Origin: Fluviicola sp.
GTDB taxonomy: Bacteria; Bacteroidota; Bacteroidia; Flavobacteriales_D; Crocinitomicaceae
Direction of reading: 5' to 3'
DNA length: 64,000 bases
NCBI GenBank assembly: GCA_002734085.1
Contig: NVXV01000004.1
Span: 162,997 to 226,996 of the forward strand
Shown here one piece after another: positions 1 through 10,501 of this stretch. The number at the start of each line of letters is the position of its first letter. Position 1 is the stretch's first letter. The notes under the pieces were generated by a model, which was not told the origin of the DNA, ran no database searches, and worked only from the letters and a program-made list of their open reading frames with translations. The position numbers and the translations under genes are program-made.

Positions 1-1
1 T

Positions 2-739
2 GGTGAGCCACTAGCTATTTATTCCAGCGAAAACTTCCCGAATAGTGAATATATATACGATCTAGAATGGTCTATCAATGGAGAAGTTCAACCTGGAAAT
101 GTATTAAAAATATATGAACCTGGAAAATTTGAAGTTTGTGCTTCAATTATTTACACTGACGGTACTGAAGGTGTTGCATGCAATGAAGTTATTGTTGGTT
201 ATCAGAAAAACGTACATAGCGTTCTTCGTCATATAATTACACAAGACTTAAATACTATCGCCTATCTAGATAGTCCTAATGAACCAATAGCATCAATCGA
301 TTGGTTGATTAATGATAGTGTTATTGCTACTTCAAGTTCTGAAAATTACAAAACTGGTTATTTAAATTTAAACGCATACAGGCTCGGAGCAAATATCACT
401 TTTGAAAACGGAGTAAATAGGAAAAAAGAAATTTTTGTAAATACGCTGAGTCCAAATAATTTTGTAGGTGATTTTAGTGTACTAGAAAATCAGTCCACTG
501 AACATTGGGATCATTCAGCGACTGTCATTGTTCGACATAATCAAAGAGAGTACAGAGCAATTCAAAATGGTTCTAATTCTGCTGTTATAACAATAAATGA
601 TGTAGATTCATTTAACAATAACTCATCTGGTGAGCAAGTGTCGATATTCAAAGGGACTTTAAACTGCTCATTTATTGATCTTGAGACACAAGAAATTGTT
701 GATGGTGAATTTGAATTTTCTTTTGGAATAGCGCATTAG
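2..739 (+). CDS. Partial (5' truncated by window) secreted/surface protein with PKD-like region
   Basis: Frame is open from base 2 through the listed ORF 305..739; WSINGEVQPG...GKFEVCASIIYTDG resembles PKD-like repeats. Confidence 0.6.
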   Translation, partial: GEPLAIYSSENFPNSEYIYDLEWSINGEVQPGNVLKIYEPGKFEVCASIIYTDGTEGVACNEVIVGYQKNVHSVLRHIITQDLNTIAYLDSPNEPIASIDWLINDSVIATSSSENYKTGYLNLNAYRLGANITFENGVNRKKEIFVNTLSPNNFVGDFSVLENQSTEHWDHSATVIVRHNQREYRAIQNGSNSAVITINDVDSFNNNSSGEQVSIFKGTLNCSFIDLETQEIVDGEFEFSFGIAH

Positions 740-776
740 ATTTTATTATATTTGCCTTTAAATTAGAACATTTACT

Positions 777-1868
777 ATGACAAAATTAACTCTACTCTGC
801 ACGTTTTTAATAGTTCAGCTTTTTTCATTTGCCCAACCAATTATTGACTCAGCAGATTTCATGAATACGAATGACACCGCTCGAGTTTCAATTGCAATGG
901 ATCAAAATATCGACTTTACTTCAACTGGACCTAACAGTGTCTGGGATTATTCATATTTAGAAGCAAACAGTCAAAGGCTAGAAAAAGCTTTTGATTTATC
1001 TGGCGCAGGTTTTTTAGTTAATGTTCAATTTGGACCTAATGCTCCTCTTGATTATCAATCTAGTTATTACAGACCATTTGACGGCCTTCCTTTTGATCAG
1101 TTAGGGCAATTCTTGCCAGTCAATATTGAAAATGTCAGTCGTGTCACAAAAATCAATAGCGATTCGCTTACATTAACGGGCTATATCATTACGGTTGATG
1201 GCAATGATGTTGCATTTAGAAGCGATACGATTGAAACTGGTTATAAGTTCCCAATGAACTATCAAGATAGCTGGAGTTCGAGAGGTTACTCTAACATTGA
1301 TTTCAACCCGTTTTTTAATGGTATTTTTATTCAATACAGACAAAGACAGAGTCTTATAGATGGTCATGGCACGTTAGAAACACCTTTTGGATTATTTAAT
1401 ACATTAAGAATTCATCATGAAATTCAAGAACAAGATTCTTTATATGTCGATATTTCAGGTTTCTCACAATGGATCCCTATAAACCGAACAACTCATATTT
1501 ACGAGTGGTGGAGTTCTGATGAACTTAGACCTGTAATGCAAATTCAAACAGAAGAGATTAATGGGAATGAAACAGTTACTGAGATATCGTACAGAGATGA
1601 ATACTTAGGACTTGATGCTGGGATCACAAATGAAAGTATCGAACTTTCTATGTATCCAAATCCTGCTAAAACTGAACTCACTATCGAAACTGAAAGTAAC
1701 ATTCAAGGTATAAAAATTTACAACACAAGCGGTGAAGTTGTATCTTCTACAAAAGACGTAAATAGTACTTCTGCTACAATATCAGTCAACGATTTGACTT
1801 CAGGAGTATATTTAGTATACACTTCGACGACCCAAGGGTTAAACATTTCTAAACTTGTTGTAGAATAA
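777..1868 (+). CDS. Secreted protein with T9SS type A C-terminal sorting domain
   Basis: Signal peptide; C-terminal MYPNPAKTELTIE...GIKIYNTSGEVV...GVYLVYTSTTQGLNISKLVVE. Confidence 0.85.
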   Translation: MTKLTLLCTFLIVQLFSFAQPIIDSADFMNTNDTARVSIAMDQNIDFTSTGPNSVWDYSYLEANSQRLEKAFDLSGAGFLVNVQFGPNAPLDYQSSYYRPFDGLPFDQLGQFLPVNIENVSRVTKINSDSLTLTGYIITVDGNDVAFRSDTIETGYKFPMNYQDSWSSRGYSNIDFNPFFNGIFIQYRQRQSLIDGHGTLETPFGLFNTLRIHHEIQEQDSLYVDISGFSQWIPINRTTHIYEWWSSDELRPVMQIQTEEINGNETVTEISYRDEYLGLDAGITNESIELSMYPNPAKTELTIETESNIQGIKIYNTSGEVVSSTKDVNSTSATISVNDLTSGVYLVYTSTTQGLNISKLVVE

Positions 1869-1886
1869 ATCAGTATCTTTGCAAAA

Positions 1887-2252
1887 AGGCAAATCAGTTT
1901 GTCGCTGTTCATCTTTTGATGAAGAGAGGAAAGTCTGGGCAGTATAGAGCGCCGTACTTCCTAACGGGAAGGGCCTGAATTATCAGGAACAGCTAGTGCA
2001 ACAGAAAATAGGTAGCCCTGATTGTAACATCAGGGTCATAGTGAAAAGGTGAGGTAAGAGCTCACCGTCCCGCGTCGTGAGGCAGGGAGCTAGGTAAACC
2101 TTACGGACTGAAAGACCATGTAAACCGGGGTTAAAGGGCTGCTCGCTCAACTCGGAGGGTAGGTCGATTGATTCCGATTGTGAAGTCGGAACTAGATAAA
2201 TGACAGACGTCCCAATTAATTTGGGAAACAGGACCCGGCTTATGATTTGCCT
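1887..2252 (+). ncRNA. rnpB: RNase P RNA (bacterial class A)
   Basis: Contains GAGGAAAGTCTGGGC (P4/CR-I), ACAGAAAATA, AGGTAAACC and GACAGACGTCCC...ACAGGACCCGGCTTA; ends aggcaaatca/tgatttgcct pair; T-run follows. Confidence 0.93.
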
Positions 2253-2314
2253 TTTTTTCTATTTTAGAACTCTTAAAAGATAAAAAATTAAGGCATTTTA
2301 GTAACTTTGAAAGC

Positions 2315-2956
2315 ATGAATTTTATTGATGAAAAACTTGAGGAATACGTTGTAAAACATACCTCTAAAGAATCTGATGTTTTGTACGACTTGAATCGTCA
2401 AACGCATATTAACGTGCTCCAACCAAGAATGCTTTCCGGACATCTTCAAGGCAGAGTATTAAGTATGCTCAGTCATATGATTAAGCCAAACCGAATTTTA
2501 GAAATAGGAACATATACTGGCTATGCAGCTATTTGCTTAGCAGAAGGACTTACAGAAAAAGGTGAACTATTTACAATTGATGTGAACTATGAGTTGGAAG
2601 ATATGGCGAAAAACTACTTTAAAAAAGCAGGATTTCAAGACCAAATAAAAATGATTATTGGAGATGCGTTAGAAGAGATTCCAAAATTAGATAAGAACTT
2701 TGATATGGTTTTTATCGATGCAGACAAAACTAATTATCTTAATTACTACAATCTCCTTATAGATGAACTACCTCAGAATAGCTATATAATAGCTGATAAT
2801 GTACTATGGTCTGGAAAAGTTTTAAATGAAAAAGAAATGAATGACCCCGATACAAAAGCGTTAAGCATTTTCAACAAAACGATTCAAGATGACACTAGAG
2901 TGGAGAATGTTTTATTTCCAATACGAGATGGTTTGATGGTGATTCGAAAAAAATAG
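2315..2956 (+). CDS. O-methyltransferase (class I SAM-dependent, CCoAOMT-like)
   Basis: LEIGTYTGYAAICLAEGL, DMVFIDADKTNYLNYYNLL, ADNVLWSGKV. Confidence 0.9.
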   Translation: MNFIDEKLEEYVVKHTSKESDVLYDLNRQTHINVLQPRMLSGHLQGRVLSMLSHMIKPNRILEIGTYTGYAAICLAEGLTEKGELFTIDVNYELEDMAKNYFKKAGFQDQIKMIIGDALEEIPKLDKNFDMVFIDADKTNYLNYYNLLIDELPQNSYIIADNVLWSGKVLNEKEMNDPDTKALSIFNKTIQDDTRVENVLFPIRDGLMVIRKK

Positions 2957-2960
2957 TAAT

Positions 2961-3983
2961 ATGGAGATAGTTGATTTACGTTCAGACACAGTGACTAAAC
3001 CTTCAAAAGAAATGAAGGAGTTTATGATAAATGCGCCAGTTGGCGACGATGTTTTTGAAGAAGATCCAACAATCAATGAATTAGAAGCCTACGCTGCAAA
3101 GATTTTTGGTAAAGAAGCTGGACTTTATTGCTCATCGGGAACACAAACCAATCAAATTGCTATAAATGTTTATTGCAGACCAGGAGATGAGGTTATTTGT
3201 GATAAAGATGCACACATTTATATGTATGAAGGTGGAGGAATCGCAAAAAACAGTGGTGCATCTGTTCGATTACTTGAGGGAGACAGAGGACGAATTACTG
3301 CTCAGCAAGTTAAAAGTGCCATAATGGATCCCTCAAATGTTCATTATCCTCTAACTTCTTTAGTCGCTCTTGAAGATACTATGAATAGAGGTGGTGGCGC
3401 TATTTACTCAATTGATGAAATCAAACGTATTCAAACACTTTGTAAAAATGAACGACTTCCACTCCACCTAGATGGAGCGAGAGTATTTAATTCCTTAGTA
3501 GAAACCAAGGTTGACTATGTTGAGTACGGAAACCTATTTAACTCCATCTCTATTTGTCTTTCAAAAGGTCTTGGAGCTCCCGTAGGATCTGTTTTGATTG
3601 GTAGTAAAGAATTTATCAAAAAAGCTAGAAGAGTACGTAAAGTTTTTGGTGGAGGTATGAGACAGGCTGGAATTATTGCGGCTGGTGGACTTTTCGCGTT
3701 AAAAAACAACATTGACCGATTAAAGATAGATCATGAAAGAGCAATTGCAATTGAATCAGCTTTCAAAAACTGTTCTTGGGTAGAAAATGTCCTAGAAACA
3801 CAAACAAACATTATAGTTGCAAATTTGAATAATGGTAAATCTGTTGAAGAAGTACTTAGTCAACTTGAGAAAAATCAAATCCTCGCGATGCCATTTGGCG
3901 GTAATATGATTCGAATGGTGACGCATTTAGATAATACTCCCGAACAAATTCAGCATGTAATTAACACGATTCAATCTATCTAA
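2961..3983 (+). CDS. Low-specificity L-threonine aldolase family (beta-eliminating lyase)
   Basis: VDLRSDTVTKPSKEMKEFM, HLDGARVFNS, SICLSKGLGAPVGSVLIGS. Confidence 0.9.
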   Translation: MEIVDLRSDTVTKPSKEMKEFMINAPVGDDVFEEDPTINELEAYAAKIFGKEAGLYCSSGTQTNQIAINVYCRPGDEVICDKDAHIYMYEGGGIAKNSGASVRLLEGDRGRITAQQVKSAIMDPSNVHYPLTSLVALEDTMNRGGGAIYSIDEIKRIQTLCKNERLPLHLDGARVFNSLVETKVDYVEYGNLFNSISICLSKGLGAPVGSVLIGSKEFIKKARRVRKVFGGGMRQAGIIAAGGLFALKNNIDRLKIDHERAIAIESAFKNCSWVENVLETQTNIIVANLNNGKSVEEVLSQLEKNQILAMPFGGNMIRMVTHLDNTPEQIQHVINTIQSI

Positions 3984-4624
3984 TGAAAGAACTCTATTCA
4001 AAAATAATATTATTCATTAGTATATTATCATTTGTTTTCTCGTGTACAAACGATTCCAACAAAAGTGAAACTGTTGATCTTGAAGAGTTTTTGCCACAGG
4101 CGAAGAAAGAATATAATTATAAAGAAGACACTGTAGTGCAAACCGAAGAACATATTCCCGATTCGATAGAACTTTTTATACAGTCAAGAATAAGTAATTC
4201 CGTTTTTGTTCAAAAAGAACAGTTAAGCAACAATAAGCATTTTCCAGATCGCTTAGATTTTCAGCAAAAATACTATCACGAGCTTACCGTAGATAGTGTT
4301 CTTTATGAATTAGCAATTTGGGAATTTGAAGATAGTCTTCACACCGTAAATGCATTTTATAACTGGATGGATTGTTTTGGAGAAAAATGTAAATCTCTCC
4401 GGATTGGAGAGTCAAAATGGATGTATAAAGGTGCATTCCAACTATTTGTAGGTGATACAAAACTCATTTACATTGCCACAAAGAACAACCTGAATCAATT
4501 ATTGTGGAGTGATTTATTTGAGCCTGAAATAAAGCAAAAATGGAATTATTCTCTTTACCAACCTTTGAATCGTAAAGTAAAATGGCTTGAACTAAAAGAA
4601 AAAGATTTAGTTACTGCTCAGTAA
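3983..4624 (+). CDS. Hypothetical lipoprotein
   Basis: Lipobox-like FVFSC near N-terminus. Confidence 0.6.
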   Translation: MKELYSKIILFISILSFVFSCTNDSNKSETVDLEEFLPQAKKEYNYKEDTVVQTEEHIPDSIELFIQSRISNSVFVQKEQLSNNKHFPDRLDFQQKYYHELTVDSVLYELAIWEFEDSLHTVNAFYNWMDCFGEKCKSLRIGESKWMYKGAFQLFVGDTKLIYIATKNNLNQLLWSDLFEPEIKQKWNYSLYQPLNRKVKWLELKEKDLVTAQ

Positions 4625-4847
4625 CAAAAATATTCTTAGCATCTGTTAATCGTAAACTAATAGCGAAATCGTTCAATCGGATGGCAATTGGATCACCAAA
4701 TGGTGAAATTGAGCGAATTTCAAAATGAGTCCCTGGAACTAGACCCATTTCTATTAATCTTTGGGAAATAGCGCTCTGCTCTACTCTAGCGACAATTCCT
4801 TTATCCCCTTTTTTAAGATTAACCAGATTTTTTTCAATCAATTTCAT
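4611..4847 (-). CDS. feoA: FeoA domain protein
   Basis: LKKGDKGIVARVE...RLIEMGLVPGTHFEIRSISPFGDPIAIRL. Confidence 0.8.
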   Translation of the reverse strand: MKLIEKNLVNLKKGDKGIVARVEQSAISQRLIEMGLVPGTHFEIRSISPFGDPIAIRLNDFAISLRLTDAKNIFVTEQ

Positions 4848-4974
4848 AATACAAAATTAACTCTAAAGCAACTTAAGTACAATACCATAAATGTGGTATT
4901 TATAGCATATATCAAAGTCTAAAACCAACCATTTACCATTTAAAAACGTTTTAATAATAGAAAAGTGAAAAGCT

Positions 4975-5331
4975 ATGAAGTCAAAAAACATAAAATCATT
5001 AAACTCTGCAGTATATGTGATGCGTCACTTTGTTGAGTTAAGTGCAGAATTGTTACCGCACTACGAGCGCATCACAAGAAACGAACCACACAGTATTGAA
5101 AAAATCGAAGAAAAAGAAAAAATAGATGCTGTTTATGAAGCGTATAGTGTCAATCCAAAAACAAGTGAATTTTTGTTAGGTTCAAACATTATTGCCTTAA
5201 TTTCAAAAGTGTATGATACACTTAAAAATCGATCATCAGAAAATGAATTGAAGGCACGTCGATACCTCAATGAATTTCAAATTGAGTATAAGCGCTTACA
5301 ACAAAATTGGTATACAACGCTGATGAATTAA
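4975..5331 (+). CDS. Hypothetical protein
   Basis: Intact ORF between well-spaced genes. Confidence 0.55.
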   Translation: MKSKNIKSLNSAVYVMRHFVELSAELLPHYERITRNEPHSIEKIEEKEKIDAVYEAYSVNPKTSEFLLGSNIIALISKVYDTLKNRSSENELKARRYLNEFQIEYKRLQQNWYTTLMN

Positions 5332-5431
5332 TCACTCTGTTAGTTCAAACCCTACCATAACACAAATCATTTCAATTGAATTCTTTATTTTAGATGAAGG
5401 TTCTTAAAAGGTTTTCACTACTTTTGAGCTA

Positions 5432-6055
5432 ATGGAAAAAGCGAAAAAAGAAAAACCCAAAAGTTGGCCAGTGATGGAATCCTTTTACACGATTCAAGGT
5501 GAAGGGTATTATTCTGGTCGTGCAGCTTATTTCATACGTTTTGGTGGTTGTGATGTTGGCTGTGTCTGGTGCGATGTCAAAGATAGTTGGGATAAAGAAA
5601 AACATCCTGAAGTTCATTTAGACACGTTGATTTCAGCTGTTGAAGCTACCCCAACGAATTTCGTTGTCCTTACAGGTGGTGAACCCGCAATGTATGACTT
5701 GACAACGTTAGTAGACGAATTAAAGAAACAAGGTAAGGAAATAGCAATTGAAACTTCTGGATGTTATCCGTTGATAGGAAATGTGGATTGGTACTGCTTT
5801 TCACCAAAAAAATTTAAAGCTCCTGATGAGGAGGCTTACGACCTAGCCGATGAACTCAAAGTTGTCATCTTCAATAAAAGTGACTTTGAGTGGGCTGAGA
5901 CGCATGCCGAACGTGTGAATCAGGGATGTGAATTGTTTCTTCAACCAGAATGGTCAAAACAGGAACAGTTTTTGCCAGAAATAATTGAATACGTCAAGAA
6001 AAATCCAAAGTGGAGAATTTCTCAACAGACTCATAAATTCATGAATATCCCATAA
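5432..6055 (+). CDS. queE: 7-carboxy-7-deazaguanine synthase (radical SAM)
   Basis: FYTIQGEGYYSGRAAYFIRFGGCDVGCVWCDVKDSW, VVLTGGEPAMYDL. Confidence 0.93.
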   Translation: MEKAKKEKPKSWPVMESFYTIQGEGYYSGRAAYFIRFGGCDVGCVWCDVKDSWDKEKHPEVHLDTLISAVEATPTNFVVLTGGEPAMYDLTTLVDELKKQGKEIAIETSGCYPLIGNVDWYCFSPKKFKAPDEEAYDLADELKVVIFNKSDFEWAETHAERVNQGCELFLQPEWSKQEQFLPEIIEYVKKNPKWRISQQTHKFMNIP

Positions 6056-6066
6056 AAACATACAAA

Positions 6067-8088
6067 ATGTTGAAATTATTTTCAGTTTCTATACTCTTAT
6101 TCTCATTTTTTCTTTCAGGTTGTGCAACAGCCCAAAGTGGTTATGGCACAAAGAACAAAAAAGCCATAAAGCTTTTTAACGAAGCTCGAAATGCTCCTCA
6201 GGAAAACATAGACTTAGATACAGGGCGACCTGACTTTCAAGCTGGAATAGACTTACTACAAAAAGCCCTCGATAAAGATGAGAATTTCCTAGAGGCACAT
6301 CAATTGATAGGTGAGTTTTATCGTTTAAATGGGGATTACGAAGAAGCGGTTGAACATTATAAAAAATCACTTAGGATTAATCCCAATGCTAACCTCAACG
6401 GTCTGTTATATCTAGACATTGGTGAGTTACAAATGCGTAACGGAGATTATGAAGATGCTACGAAGTATTTTGATATGGTGCTCAATAGTAATAGCCGTTC
6501 AATTTCACCTGAACTCATGCGCGCTTCTCAAAGATTGAGAGATAATGCTCAGTTTGCAATTGAAGCGATGAAAAACCCTTTAGATATTAAACCAATTAAT
6601 ATAGGTCCTGGTATCAATACGGAACATCCAGAATATTTTCCAACAATTACTGTTGACGGTCGAACTTTACTTTTCACAAGAGAGATTCCTAATAGCGACA
6701 ATACACCAAGAGGACAAGAAGATTTTTTCGTTTCTCAACTGAGTGAAAAGAATATCTGGATGGAAGCTATACCAATGCCAAATAACATTAACACATCCAA
6801 CAATGAAGGGGCTCCAACACTTTCAGCTGATGGACGCGAATTGATTTTTGTTGCTTGTGCCGATAGAACAGGATATAATTATGGTGAAAATAGAGAAGGA
6901 AATGGGTCTTGTGACTTATTTATCACTAAAAAGTTAGGAAGTAGATGGACAAATCCAAAAAACTTACCCGGAGGCGTAAACTCTGCTCGATGGGAGTCAC
7001 AGCCTTCATTATCAGCTGATGGTAAAACACTTTATTTTATCCGACGAGTTGGAGGAAGAGGAACGCTTAGAAGTGATATCTATATGAGTATTAAAAACGA
7101 TGATGGATCGTGGAGGAAACCGACTCCTCTTCCACAAAATATCAATACAGAATCAATGGAGTCCTCTGTTTTGATTCACCCTGATGGTCAAACGCTTTAT
7201 TTTTCTTCTAATGGACATATAGGAATGGGAGGTTATGACATATACATGTCGAGAAAAGATCCACTTGGAAATTGGGGAGATCCTGTAAACTTAGGATACC
7301 CAATAAATACAGAAAATGATGAAAACTCTTTACTCGTTGGTCCTGATGGAGAAATAGCACTTTTTGCTTCTGATCGTCCTGGAGGTTATGGAAAGTTGGA
7401 TATTTACTACTTCGAAATGCCAGAAGAATTACGTCCTGTCAAAACAACCTACTTTGAAGGTTTAGTTTATGATGCGACAGATAAAAAACCTTTAGGAGGT
7501 AAATTTGAATTAGTCGATCTTTCAACAGGGAAACAAGTTATTGAAGCTGAAGCTGATAATATTTCTGGTGAATTTTTAGTGGCTTTACCTACAGGAAGAA
7601 AATATGCTTTGAATGTATCCTATCCAGGTTATGCATTTTTTAGTAAGAATTTTGATATGATAGAGCAACCTGAAGAAGCTATCCATATGGACGTTCCTTT
7701 AATTCCTACAGGAAAGGAAGGGTCAATTACTTTAGCGAATGTCTTCTTTGATTTAGACAAAGCAATCATTCGAAAGGAGTCTTTTAACGAGCTAAACAGG
7801 TTAGTAAGTTTTTTAAAAGAAAACGAATCTGTAAAAGTTGAAATTGGAGGGCACACAGATACCCGAGGAGACGACCAAAGGAATCAAGAGTTATCAGAGA
7901 ATAGAGCAAAAGCTGTTTATGAATACCTCATTGAGAAAGGCGTAGATAAAAGTCGTCTTTCGTACAAAGGATATGGTGAATCTCAACCCATCTATACTGA
8001 CGAAGAAATTGAAATGCTTGAATCTGAAGAAGCCAAAGAAAAAGCACATCAAGAAAACAGACGTACAGAATATCGAATTGTAAAATGA
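6067..8088 (+). CDS. TPR-PD40-CRD-OmpA outer-membrane protein (PorE-like architecture)
   Basis: Lipoprotein signal, TPR, repeated PD40 (PTLSADGRELIF, SADGKTLYFIRR), OmpA C-terminal domain FFDLDKAIIRKESFNEL...IGGHTDTRGDD. Confidence 0.85.
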   Translation: MLKLFSVSILLFSFFLSGCATAQSGYGTKNKKAIKLFNEARNAPQENIDLDTGRPDFQAGIDLLQKALDKDENFLEAHQLIGEFYRLNGDYEEAVEHYKKSLRINPNANLNGLLYLDIGELQMRNGDYEDATKYFDMVLNSNSRSISPELMRASQRLRDNAQFAIEAMKNPLDIKPINIGPGINTEHPEYFPTITVDGRTLLFTREIPNSDNTPRGQEDFFVSQLSEKNIWMEAIPMPNNINTSNNEGAPTLSADGRELIFVACADRTGYNYGENREGNGSCDLFITKKLGSRWTNPKNLPGGVNSARWESQPSLSADGKTLYFIRRVGGRGTLRSDIYMSIKNDDGSWRKPTPLPQNINTESMESSVLIHPDGQTLYFSSNGHIGMGGYDIYMSRKDPLGNWGDPVNLGYPINTENDENSLLVGPDGEIALFASDRPGGYGKLDIYYFEMPEELRPVKTTYFEGLVYDATDKKPLGGKFELVDLSTGKQVIEAEADNISGEFLVALPTGRKYALNVSYPGYAFFSKNFDMIEQPEEAIHMDVPLIPTGKEGSITLANVFFDLDKAIIRKESFNELNRLVSFLKENESVKVEIGGHTDTRGDDQRNQELSENRAKAVYEYLIEKGVDKSRLSYKGYGESQPIYTDEEIEMLESEEAKEKAHQENRRTEYRIVK

Positions 8089-9038
8089 AATATTTCATTC
8101 GATTAATACGTCCAGCAAACTTGCTGATTATTGCTGCTACGATGTACAGCTTAGCCTGGTACTTCGATAGTATTTTTCTTTCATCTGGTAAACAATCCTA
8201 TTTAGGAACATTTGATTTCTTTTTACTTGTTTTCTCCACTGTACTAATCGCTGCTGCTGGAAATATCATTAACGATTATTTTGACATTAAAGCCGACCGA
8301 GTAAATCGACCTAATAGAATCATTATCTCTAAACACATAAAGAGAAGATGGGCGATACTCTTACATTGGGTAATTAACTTTGTTGCTTTTGCTCTCGCTA
8401 TCTACCTTAGCTATAGAAATAGTACTTTTTGGTATGTTTTTATTCATTTACTGTCTATTAATTTACTTTGGTATTATTCGATGCAATTGAAGAGAACTTT
8501 AGTCGTAGGTAATATAATAATTGCAGTACTCACTGCATTAGTTCCAATTTTAGTAGGTATATTTTACAATCAACAGGTAGATGGGAATGAATTAACTTAT
8601 ACATTCCCTTTTACACTTAATAGCGCTTATCAATATCCTATATACCTTGGTTTTAGTTTAGGGATTTTTGCCTTCATACTCAATTGGACACGTGAAATTA
8701 TCAAAGACATTGAAGACATCAAAGGTGACAAAATGATTAAGGCTAGAACAATTCCAATTATTTGGGGAGTGAGAAAAACGAAAGGAATGTCAATGACACT
8801 AATGCTTATAACTATTGGTCTGTCATTTTTTCTCTTTGCTGGAAGAAACTATATTATTGATTATATAGCCTTTTCACCATTAATTCTCAGTGCAGTATCG
8901 ATAATAATTACTTTTATCCTTCTTTTCAAAGCTAAAACTAAATCACAATTCAAAAGAAGTCATGGATGGGTCAAAATAACAATGATATTTGGACTTTTAC
9001 TTCCACTCTATTGGGCCATCATGATTCATTATTTTTAA
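8085..9038 (+). CDS. UbiA-family prenyltransferase (geranylgeranylglycerol-phosphate geranylgeranyltransferase-like)
   Basis: NIINDYFDIKADRVNRPNR; second motif REIIKDIEDIKGDKMIKARTIP; multi-TM; ATGA overlap with previous ORF. Confidence 0.88.
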   Translation: MKYFIRLIRPANLLIIAATMYSLAWYFDSIFLSSGKQSYLGTFDFFLLVFSTVLIAAAGNIINDYFDIKADRVNRPNRIIISKHIKRRWAILLHWVINFVAFALAIYLSYRNSTFWYVFIHLLSINLLWYYSMQLKRTLVVGNIIIAVLTALVPILVGIFYNQQVDGNELTYTFPFTLNSAYQYPIYLGFSLGIFAFILNWTREIIKDIEDIKGDKMIKARTIPIIWGVRKTKGMSMTLMLITIGLSFFLFAGRNYIIDYIAFSPLILSAVSIIITFILLFKAKTKSQFKRSHGWVKITMIFGLLLPLYWAIMIHYF

Positions 9039-9045
9039 CTTATAT

Positions 9046-9615
9046 ATGTTCAACAAAAAAATTGTTTTAGGTTCCTCTTCACCCAGAAGAATTGAATTAA
9101 TCAAAAATTTAGGATTTGTTTGTGAAGTCAGAAAAAAGGAGGTGGAAGAAATCTACCCCTCTGACATGGACGCAGAAAAAGTACCAGCATATTTATCGGA
9201 ATTAAAGGCACAACCCTTAAAAGACGCAATCCAAACAAATGAAGTATTACTCACTTCTGATACAGTTGTAGTTTTGAACAATCGTATTCTCGAAAAAGCT
9301 GAAAATGCCAAAGAAGCAAAAGACATGTTACTCGATCTGTCAGGAAAAAACCACGAAGTCATTACTGGTGTTCACCTCTATAATCCTGATAAAAAAATGA
9401 GTTTTACAGTAAAAACAAAGGTCTTTTTTAAAACATTGACACTTGCTGAAATTGATTATTATATCAAACATTTTCAACCTTTCGATAAAGCTGGAGCTTA
9501 TGGTATTCAGGAATGGATTGGTCAAATTGGGGTGCAAAAAATTGAAGGGTGTTTTTACAATGTCATGGGATTACCTGTGAATAAGGTTTGGGAAACGTTA
9601 CATAGGGAGTTTTAG
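9046..9615 (+). CDS. Maf-family nucleotide pyrophosphatase
   Basis: IVLGSSSPRRIELIKNLGF, LLTSDTVVVLNNRILEKAENAKEA, GKNHEVITGVHL, YGIQEWIGQIGVQKIEGCFYNVMGLP. Confidence 0.92.
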   Translation: MFNKKIVLGSSSPRRIELIKNLGFVCEVRKKEVEEIYPSDMDAEKVPAYLSELKAQPLKDAIQTNEVLLTSDTVVVLNNRILEKAENAKEAKDMLLDLSGKNHEVITGVHLYNPDKKMSFTVKTKVFFKTLTLAEIDYYIKHFQPFDKAGAYGIQEWIGQIGVQKIEGCFYNVMGLPVNKVWETLHREF

Positions 9616-9673
9616 GGAGTTGAGATGTTAGATGTTAGACTTTAGACTTGGAGAAGAGAATCTAGAGACGTTT

Positions 9674-9703
9674 GGAATATGTAGGAACGTTCCTACATAT
9701 TCC
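9674..9703. repeat. 30-bp perfect palindrome in convergent maf/nitroreductase intergenic region
   Basis: GGAATATGTAGGAACGTTCCTACATATTCC equals its own reverse complement. Confidence 0.95.
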
Positions 9704-9733
9704 CACGTACATTTATTATATTCCACGATACAA

Positions 9734-10417
9734 TCAATAAAAAACCGCAATCTCTTCCAAGTTCTTACGCTTTAGTTCAGGTACATACGTCGGATCTTTT
9801 GGATAGCCGACGGGCAAAAGTAAAAACGCTCGCTCATTTTTTGGTCTTTTGAGCAGGTCTGTAAGAAAATTCATTGGACTTGGCGTATGTGTCAATGTAA
9901 CTAATCCCGCATTATGAATGGCTGTGATCAACATTCCTGCAGCAATTCCAACTGATTCGTTTACGTAGTAATTATTGACTTTGTTTCCATCCGCATCAAA
10001 ATCGTAGGCTTTCTTACAAAGTACTATTAAATAAGGCGCTTCCTCCAAAAAAGGTTTGACTGCATCTGTTGCTAAAGGTTTTAAATCGTCTTTCCATCGT
10101 TCACTCATTCTACTTTCGTAAGATTCGCGTTCCTCTACTTCAGCTGCATCTCTAATTTTTTTCTTTAAATCAGGATTAGAAACCACACAAAATGTCCACG
10201 GCTGTTTGTGCGCTCCGGAAGGTGCCGTGGAAGCTGTTTTAATGATGTTTTCAATTACTTCCTGTGGAATACTCTCATCAGAAAAAGTACGCACAGAGCG
10301 CCTTTTATCCATTTGGTTATAAAAGTCAAGACTGCGTTGCGTCAATTCTTGTGTATCTACTTTTTCGTGATCATATAATATGTGCGTATGACCATCAATT
10401 GTTTTTGAGTGTTTCAT
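9734..10417 (-). CDS. Nitroreductase family protein
   Basis: RRSVRTFSDESIPQEVIENIIKTASTAPSGAHKQPWTFCVV. Confidence 0.9.
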   Translation of the reverse strand: MKHSKTIDGHTHILYDHEKVDTQELTQRSLDFYNQMDKRRSVRTFSDESIPQEVIENIIKTASTAPSGAHKQPWTFCVVSNPDLKKKIRDAAEVEERESYESRMSERWKDDLKPLATDAVKPFLEEAPYLIVLCKKAYDFDADGNKVNNYYVNESVGIAAGMLITAIHNAGLVTLTHTPSPMNFLTDLLKRPKNERAFLLLPVGYPKDPTYVPELKRKNLEEIAVFY

Positions 10418-10501
10418 CTTACCAATTTAATGCTCTAATATAGTTAGGATTGTGGGTTTGGCAAAGGGAGAAGATAAAAACGTGTTCTCCATTGAAAAAA
10501 A

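Noticed and set aside
4890-4912. Small inverted repeat aataccataaatgtggtatt upstream of ORF 4975
   Set aside because: Short, AT-rich and likely by chance; no supporting regulator evidence.
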